Under the pieces are notes generated by a model, which saw only the letters and a list, made by a program, of their open reading frames with translations, did not search any database and was not told where the DNA came from. 10,579 nucleotides of DNA from an uncultured Porphyromonadaceae bacterium (GTDB lineage: Bacteria; Bacteroidota; Bacteroidia; Bacteroidales; Paludibacteraceae): contig CALEJM010000202.1 of assembly GCA_937898265.1 (NCBI GenBank), positions 1 to 10,579 of the forward strand. Reading direction: 5' to 3'. Below are positions 6,107 through 10,579 of this stretch, piece by piece. Positions within the stretch are counted from its first letter, which is position 1, and each line of letters opens with the position of its first letter. The position numbers and the translations under genes were made by a program.

Positions 6107-8266
6107 CTAATCATCCATCAAGACGGCATTCAACATATTCTGAAGCATCATTTCGGAGACACCCATACGGACAAACAAATCTTGATTGCGCTTGAAAATT
6201 TCAACGAAATGTTCGTCGTTATCTTGTTTTTGACGCGCCTGTCTGTAGAATTCCTGAGCCTCAGTCATGCTGTTTAGGAAGAGCATAAAATGGGCAGTCA
6301 GCACGATATCGCTGACATTTTTCTCGGGGTGTGACATCACCTTATTGCAATAACGCATCACGGCATCCACTTGACCCGTCTCAATAGCGCAACGAATTGC
6401 CAAACGGTTTATTTCCAACGAATCAGGCTCTTCATACAACACCTTCTGAGCTAACTCCAAAGCAGCGTCATAATCTCCTTTCAGCATTTGCAAAGATATG
6501 AGTTTTAATGCCGTCGGATTGTCTGGGTGCTCATTGAAAATTGATGTATAGTAAGCAATTGCTTTGTCGTAATCGCCAAGATTTTCCAACGCTGTTGCCA
6601 AGAGACGTCGCGAAGGAACCGACTGCTCGTTGAGGTCCAAGGCAGCCGTCAGATATTTGATGGCTGTAGGCCAATCTCCACGTTGGATAGCACAGGCGCC
6701 TAATTGATGATAGAATTGATGAGTTGGCTTGACCTGCTTCTTTTTCAACAACTCCAACAAAATAGGATAAGCCTCGTCGTAATGCTTCAATTTTATCATA
6801 AATGAAGCCATCTGTTCACGGTTTTCCGGGGTAGGCAAAAAGAGTTCCAACAACGATGACGACATAAAACGGAACGACTTCAAGAGTACATTCTTATATG
6901 CCTTAGCTCCAATGTGTAACGAGAACAATCTATAGAGGTCTCGCACATAATTTACGACAACAAAAAGTTCATCTTTTGAAACTCTATCGGCGTTCTCCGA
7001 CTGTTTCAATTCCTTGAGTTGGGAAGCGTCGATATGCAGAGCTGTGACTGCATTGTCATTCTGCCCTTTGGGCATCGAATTCAACAAAACCGTCAGTGCG
7101 TACTTGTCGGAATTGCAGAGGGTATTATTGATGGCTATCACTTCTGCCGACTCGCTGTCTGAGCCAAGAATCTGCGCTTGCGGATGGAGCGGATAGAACG
7201 GCAGCAACCAGTGGGAAAGTTTGTTGAAGAAAGGCGTTCTGCGTAATGGGGCTAAAGTCTCCTCATAGATATCTTTGCCATGCATAGCCATCTCTGTCAT
7301 CTGCTGAATGGTAGAATCTAAGCCACTCTCAGCCAGCGTTTCCTGAATTTGGTCTATATCGGCATCATTAACTTTCAAATTATTCAGTTTCTGTCGCACT
7401 TGAAAAGAGACGTTCCTAAACTTAGGCATCATCTCATTCTTGATTTTCTGCGTAAAACGAGGGGTTTCGGCAGTCTGCATCAAGGCGCAGAAGATACGGA
7501 CGAAGTCGTTTTCGAAAGGACAAAGCATAAGGAAGCGCGACAACAGTTCTTGCAAATCGCGACGTTCTTTATAATGGATAGCTACAATCGCCACCCCAGT
7601 CAAAGCACGGAGTCTTGCCTCACGACTGCCACACTCCGTTCCTTTCAGAAGCAACATCAGTTTAGTCACGTCGTAAGCGCCCAACAGACTTATCGTCAAG
7701 GCAGAAACCACCACCAAGGCTGCCTCTCTTTTCTCCTCCGACTCTTCAAAGATTCCCCTCATATCCTCCTCCATTTTCGGAGTTACCGCATCACACAACC
7801 AGATGGTGTCAAAGAGGATATCCAGAGCCTCGGAAAAACCTACCGCAGTAGCCTCCGACACTCCCTCACGAATCACTTCCACGGCCTGTTGCCACTGATA
7901 ATCAGAGATTGGACGAAGACGTTTTTCCTCAAATAAAAAGTCATGGGAAATAGTTCCCATCAGTTTCATCCAAACGTGGTCGGTAAGGGCATAAAGTCGC
8001 GCCACGAACTGTTTCTTCAGACTTTCGTGCTGAGGGTCTTCCACCCCCTGAAGCGTATAGTGGAGCATGTTTTTATAAAGCATGCGCAACTGCTGCCACT
8101 CTTCGTCGGCAGTCCATTCGGAAAGTTCGCTAAGCCATGGAACCAACGACTTGATGGCCATGGCATAAAGTCCTTCGTCGATATAGGAAAGAACCTTGAT
8201 ATACTCTTGTTTTAGTTGGGTTGAGGTCACAGTGTCTATGAGTTTGCTGAGGTTGAAAACTTGCAA
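6107..8266 (-). CDS. Cytoplasmic TPR-repeat protein of unknown function
   Basis: This 719-residue protein has no signal peptide or membrane segment. The N-terminal two thirds is helical with no recognised motif; it contains DTVTSTQLKQEYIKVLSYIDEGLY near the start and an acidic stretch at 164-180. From about 483 to 650 run four or five tetratricopeptide repeats, the clearest at 516-549 (YHQLGACAIQRGDWPTAIKYLTAALDLN), 550-583 (LATALENLGDYDKAIAYYTSIFNEHP) and 584-617 (LKGDYDAALELAQKVLYEEP). Such repeats bind partner proteins; no catalytic site is seen. The start is unusual: the first codon at 8266-8264 is TTG and the first in-frame ATG is codon 36. The conserved-looking N-terminal stretch before codon 36 supports the TTG. 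An upstream non-canonical start cannot be excluded, because the frame remains open further up. It lies 81 bases after the secreted-protein gene, separated by hairpins and a possible internal promoter. Function is unknown. Confidence 0.85.
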   Translation of the reverse strand: MQVFNLSKLIDTVTSTQLKQEYIKVLSYIDEGLYAMAIKSLVPWLSELSEWTADEEWQQLRMLYKNMLHYTLQGVEDPQHESLKKQFVARLYALTDHVWMKLMGTISHDFLFEEKRLRPISDYQWQQAVEVIREGVSEATAVGFSEALDILFDTIWLCDAVTPKMEEDMRGIFEESEEKREAALVVVSALTISLLGAYDVTKLMLLLKGTECGSREARLRALTGVAIVAIHYKERRDLQELLSRFLMLCPFENDFVRIFCALMQTAETPRFTQKIKNEMMPKFRNVSFQVRQKLNNLKVNDADIDQIQETLAESGLDSTIQQMTEMAMHGKDIYEETLAPLRRTPFFNKLSHWLLPFYPLHPQAQILGSDSESAEVIAINNTLCNSDKYALTVLLNSMPKGQNDNAVTALHIDASQLKELKQSENADRVSKDELFVVVNYVRDLYRLFSLHIGAKAYKNVLLKSFRFMSSSLLELFLPTPENREQMASFMIKLKHYDEAYPILLELLKKKQVKPTHQFYHQLGACAIQRGDWPTAIKYLTAALDLNEQSVPSRRLLATALENLGDYDKAIAYYTSIFNEHPDNPTALKLISLQMLKGDYDAALELAQKVLYEEPDSLEINRLAIRCAIETGQVDAVMRYCNKVMSHPEKNVSDIVLTAHFMLFLNSMTEAQEFYRQARQKQDNDEHFVEIFKRNQDLFVRMGVSEMMLQNMLNAVLMDD

Positions 8267-8306
8267 AAATAACAGAGACGCAAAATTAAGAAAAATTCTG
8301 CGTCTC
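8264..8306 (-). terminator. Possible terminator of the secreted-protein gene
   Basis: GAGACGCA (8275-8282) pairs perfectly with TGCGTCTC (8299-8306) over a 16-base AT-rich loop. On the minus strand the stem is followed by TGTTATTTTT, and on the plus strand by a T7 run at 8313-8319, so it could act in both directions. It lies about 40 bases past the stop of the upstream gene. The T-rich tail on the minus strand runs into the TTG start of the TPR gene. Confidence 0.5.
8281..8288 (-). promoter_or_regulatory. Putative -7 element of the TPR gene
   Basis: On the minus strand TAATTTTG followed by GCGTCTC matches the Bacteroidota -7 box and resembles the two promoters near 10080 and 10143. No TTG is visible at the -33 distance. 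Transcription would start near 8275, only about ten bases before the TTG start codon. The box lies within the loop and left arm of the hairpin at 8275-8306. Confidence 0.35.
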
Positions 8307-8318
8307 CGTCTATTTTTT

Positions 8319-8359
8319 TCGAGGTATTATGCCTCGAGGGTTATCTCTTAGCGAAGAGA
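8319..8359 (-). other. Two small hairpins at the secreted-protein stop codon
   Basis: TCTCTT (8344-8349) pairs with AAGAGA (8354-8359) around a 4-base loop that overlaps the stop codon. Next to it TCGAGG (8319-8324) pairs with CCTCGA (8332-8337) around a 7-base loop. Neither is followed by a U-tract on the coding strand, so they may be 3'-end mRNA structures rather than terminators. Confidence 0.4.
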
Positions 8360-10042
8360 GTGTCCGTTCAAAGAATAGCGTTTGCCTTCTGGAGTCTCAA
8401 TATAGATGAATCCGTGATCAAACACTTTGACTGCCTTTTTGTTATCCAACTCTTTTTGAGTATCGACACCAACAGCCACAGGAGCTGTTCCGCCGAAATC
8501 ATCCATACAGAAATAAGCAGGAGTATTCATACCATACATACCATTGTCGGAACTTGAGAGTGCAAATTCAACGGCGTCAACAACGCCAAGAGCAGTCAAA
8601 TCAACCCAAGTCCAATCGGTAACGATAGAATCTTGACCGTTTCTGAAGTCGGCAAGATAGAAATCAACAGATTGAGTTTCCACGCCGCCACGATAACCGG
8701 TGATGGTCAGTTTGAACCAATCGCCATCGGCAAAAGCATGAGCAATAGCGTCACCATTTACCATAGAGTTGAGTGCATAGGCATTGTTGCAAGCATAGAA
8801 ACCAGTAACGGTCTGTTCTTCAAACTGAACTGAAGGAGCAGTACCCCAAGCGTCTACAAAGCAAACCGTATAGTTAGAACCATTCTTAGCACCACCTGCA
8901 GCACTGCGATTTGCGTTAGAATAATCAACAAATTCAGTTGAGGTCTCGTTGGTGATTACGAAGTTGGTAATATAGGTGCCGCTATAACCTACGCTTGTAA
9001 GGAAATTATAGCTACCAGAAGCCCAAGTGTAATCGCCATCTGTAGTCCAAGGGATATAGTTAGACTCTGCAGCCAACTCATACTCTTCGAAAGTAGCAGG
9101 ACCAGGAACAACAACCACTGGAGCCACCAAAGTAGTCACAGTAGTATCAGCCATTACAGAATGACCACCGAAAGAATCAACAGCCTTAACACCAACGGTA
9201 TATGTAGTATTAGCAGTTAGGCCAGTGAAATAATACTCATAGCTGAATTCGTCCAAAGAATCAACCAAAGTATTGTTCAGATAAACCAAGAAACCGATGA
9301 TATTTTCGTTGAGACTTGCATCGCCGAAGAGCATATAGATAGAGTCGGCACTCAAAACCTCAGCACTCATCTCAGGGGCAGCAGGAGCTTCAGGAACCAC
9401 GGTGCCACTTGACAAGAATTGGATATTGTCAACATAACAATATCTGATTACAGAAGCATCGGTATCATAGAATGTGATGTAAGAACCCGCTGGCACTGAA
9501 CTCAAATCAATTGAAAAATGCTGATAGTTGTTGCGGTCCAAGGTCAAAGTTTGAATCAAATGAACTGCGGTTGGGAAAGCTGTCTTAGCCGTGTCTGCTA
9601 AAGAAGTGATATAACCAACAAACCACTGGTTGTCAATCGTATTAGTAGAGTTTTGTGGTTCGCCTTTAGCATAGAAATCAAGGGTCATGTTGCTGTAGGA
9701 AGCATCGGTAACCTTTGGCAATACGGCAAAAATTGGCAAACGGTTAGCAGAAGCTGGGTGCATAAAGCGCATGCAATATCTGCCATCGTAGCCAGCGTCT
9801 GGGGAAGTTGCTGACAATTTACCTGGGAACATGTAAGGGCGGTAGGCGTTGGTGTTAGCAGTGCCGACAACCCAATTTGAAGGAACCACAAAGTTGGTGT
9901 CGGTCAAACTTGGCTTGGTGTTACTGTAATTATCAAAATTCCAGTGAGCATCGTTCAACGCAACCTCATACTGCGAGTTCTGTGCCCATCCCATAGAGAA
10001 AGTCATGAGACAGAGACACATAATTGCGAAAATTTTTCTCAT
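8348..10042 (-). CDS. Secreted multidomain protein with DUF4465 domain
   Basis: This 564-residue protein begins with a signal peptide, MRKIFAIMCLCLMTFSMGWA, probably cut before Q21. Residues about 32-210 look like a beta-rich jelly-roll resembling adhesin or choice-of-anchor domains (WNFDNYS, DGRYCMRFMHP, YITFYDTDAS, YCYVDNIQF). About 218-305 is a fibronectin type III-like domain (PAAPEMSAEVLSADSIYMLF through TTYTVGVKAVDSFG). About 316-518 is DUF4465, with SGSYNF, GDWFKLTITGY, VDFYLADFRNG, WTWVDLTALG and NGMYGMNTPAYFCMDDF matching the family as I know it. The C-terminus (about 540-564, ending YSLNGHSLR) resembles a short, degenerate type IX secretion or anchoring tail; this is a weak inference. 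The protein is likely exported and perhaps surface-bound. The DUF4465 role is unknown, and binding to glycan or protein is a guess. The ATG at 10040-10042 fits the signal peptide, with a promoter 35 bases upstream. Confidence 0.88.
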   Translation of the reverse strand: MRKIFAIMCLCLMTFSMGWAQNSQYEVALNDAHWNFDNYSNTKPSLTDTNFVVPSNWVVGTANTNAYRPYMFPGKLSATSPDAGYDGRYCMRFMHPASANRLPIFAVLPKVTDASYSNMTLDFYAKGEPQNSTNTIDNQWFVGYITSLADTAKTAFPTAVHLIQTLTLDRNNYQHFSIDLSSVPAGSYITFYDTDASVIRYCYVDNIQFLSSGTVVPEAPAAPEMSAEVLSADSIYMLFGDASLNENIIGFLVYLNNTLVDSLDEFSYEYYFTGLTANTTYTVGVKAVDSFGGHSVMADTTVTTLVAPVVVVPGPATFEEYELAAESNYIPWTTDGDYTWASGSYNFLTSVGYSGTYITNFVITNETSTEFVDYSNANRSAAGGAKNGSNYTVCFVDAWGTAPSVQFEEQTVTGFYACNNAYALNSMVNGDAIAHAFADGDWFKLTITGYRGGVETQSVDFYLADFRNGQDSIVTDWTWVDLTALGVVDAVEFALSSSDNGMYGMNTPAYFCMDDFGGTAPVAVGVDTQKELDNKKAVKVFDHGFIYIETPEGKRYSLNGHSLR

Positions 10043-10076
10043 ATTTAACTATATTACTTAATTTTAAAACGAGGCG

Positions 10077-10084
10077 CAAAATTA
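10077..10084 (-). promoter_or_regulatory. Putative -7 element of the secreted-protein gene
   Basis: On the minus strand TAATTTTG followed by GCGCCTC matches the TA-N2-TTTG box. A convincing TTG at -33 is not visible. The start would lie near 10070, giving a leader of about 30 bases that is AT-rich up to the ATG. Confidence 0.45.
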
Positions 10085-10118
10085 CAAAAAAAAGAGATGA
10101 ATCTGGACAGAAAAACTC

Positions 10119-10150
10119 TTTGTTTTTTCGCTCTATTTTTCTTAACTTTG
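10119..10150 (+). promoter_or_regulatory. Promoter of the DUF4837-like lipoprotein gene
   Basis: TTTG at 10119-10122, a 20-base spacer and TAACTTTG at 10143-10150 are a near-ideal Bacteroidota promoter. It is followed by GCGTCTT. Transcription would begin near 10156, about 20 bases before the ATG at 10177. It diverges from the secreted-protein promoter within the same 134-base gap. Confidence 0.75.
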
Positions 10151-10176
10151 CGTCTTCAATTATATATAGTATCACT

Positions 10177-10579
10177 ATGAAGAAATCTATCAAGAAAATA
10201 TTATCTATCGCACTGTTTACCACTGCGTTGATACTTACAGGATGTAAAGACTCCGGTGCTTTGTTGCCCAACATTTCCGGCGGTGCCTACGAAGTTCTCA
10301 TCGTTATGGACAACAAGGACTGGAAAGAAGTGGGTGGACGCGCCGTCTACGACCTCTTCGACTACTCCGTTCCACAACTGCCTCAGTCCGAGCCAATGTT
10401 CAAGATTTCGCGCGTGGAGCACGAAGCATTCACCGAACTCCTTCGCCCAGCAAGAAATATCTTCATGGTCAAGGTGGGCGACGAATACACCACCACAAAA
10501 ATGAAGTTTGCCAACAGTCGTTGGGCAAAATATCAGGCTTTGGCAATGGTCACCTCACCTTGCACCGACAGTCTGAAGG
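10177..10579 (+). CDS. DUF4837-like lipoprotein, 5' part (partial)
   Basis: The reading frame opens at ATG 10177 and runs off the right edge after 134 codons. It begins MKKSIKKILSIALFTTALILTGC, a lipoprotein signal peptide with lipobox LTGC and the lipidated cysteine at residue 23. After KDSGALLPN comes SGGAYEVLIVMDNKDWKEVGGRAVYDLFDYSVPQLPQSEPMFKISRV, followed by ARNIFMVKVGDEYTTTKMKFANSRWAKYQ. I recognise this as the DUF4837 family of Bacteroidota lipoproteins; its function is unknown. KDS after the cysteine is at best a weak surface-export signal, so periplasmic or outer-membrane inner-leaflet location is as likely. It has its own promoter and diverges from the secreted-protein gene. Confidence 0.85.
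   Translation, partial: MKKSIKKILSIALFTTALILTGCKDSGALLPNISGGAYEVLIVMDNKDWKEVGGRAVYDLFDYSVPQLPQSEPMFKISRVEHEAFTELLRPARNIFMVKVGDEYTTTKMKFANSRWAKYQALAMVTSPCTDSLK

Noticed and set aside
5463..6110. Plus-strand frame running from inside truA to the TPR gene end
   Set aside because: It begins out of frame within truA, crosses the terminator, and the peptide resembles no protein I know; the part past truA is AT-rich spacer.
9966..10274. Minus-strand frame across the divergent promoter region
   Set aside because: It overlaps the signal-peptide regions of two well-supported genes and their promoters, and its sequence is low-complexity.

Overview
The window is bacterial and reads as Bacteroidota, almost certainly Bacteroidales. 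Four things point there. The V-type ATPase genes are in the order E, DUF2764, A, B, D, which is characteristic of that group. Two genes encode proteins typical of the phylum: a secreted DUF4465 protein and a DUF4837-like lipoprotein. Five putative promoters carry the Bacteroidota -7 element TA-N2-TTTG instead of a sigma-70 TATAAT box. Most start codons have AT-rich leaders without a clear Shine-Dalgarno sequence.

Layout. Positions 1-4826 (minus strand) hold the proximal part of a V/A-type ATPase operon. In transcription order these are subunit E (4826-4230), a DUF2764 protein (4185-3352), catalytic subunit A (3300-1546), regulatory subunit B (1493-168) and the first nine codons of subunit D (27-1, running off the left edge). 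The B-D spacer carries two inverted copies of a C/G-rich repeat. A divergent promoter region (4827-4951) separates the operon from truA, the tRNA pseudouridine synthase (4952-5728, plus). truA ends at a good intrinsic terminator and converges, across an AT-rich non-coding stretch (5800-6106), on a minus-strand TPR-protein gene (8266-6107) that appears to start at TTG. Upstream of it, also on the minus strand, is a secreted multidomain protein (10042-8348) with a signal peptide, a possible jelly-roll domain, an FN3-like domain, DUF4465 and a possible sorting tail. A second divergent region (10043-10176) leads to a DUF4837-like lipoprotein gene (from 10177, plus) that runs off the right edge.

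How the genes work together. Only the ATPase genes form a clear functional unit: E is the peripheral stalk, A and B form the catalytic ring, D is the central shaft, and DUF2764 is an unassigned partner that may fill the place of a missing stalk or collar subunit. The other genes look like independent housekeeping or envelope genes with their own promoters.

The most striking non-gene signal is an abrupt change of synonymous codon choice inside atpB, between about 1067 and 1127. Downstream of it every Lys codon is AAG and every Glu codon is GAG, whereas upstream most end in A. This suggests an intragenic recombination junction or an assembly chimera. Other points are an extended promoter motif shared by five promoters, a terminator, promoter and TTG start packed together before the TPR gene, and paired inverted repeats before subunit D. 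I found no evidence of a defence system, CRISPR array, insertion sequence or RNA gene.
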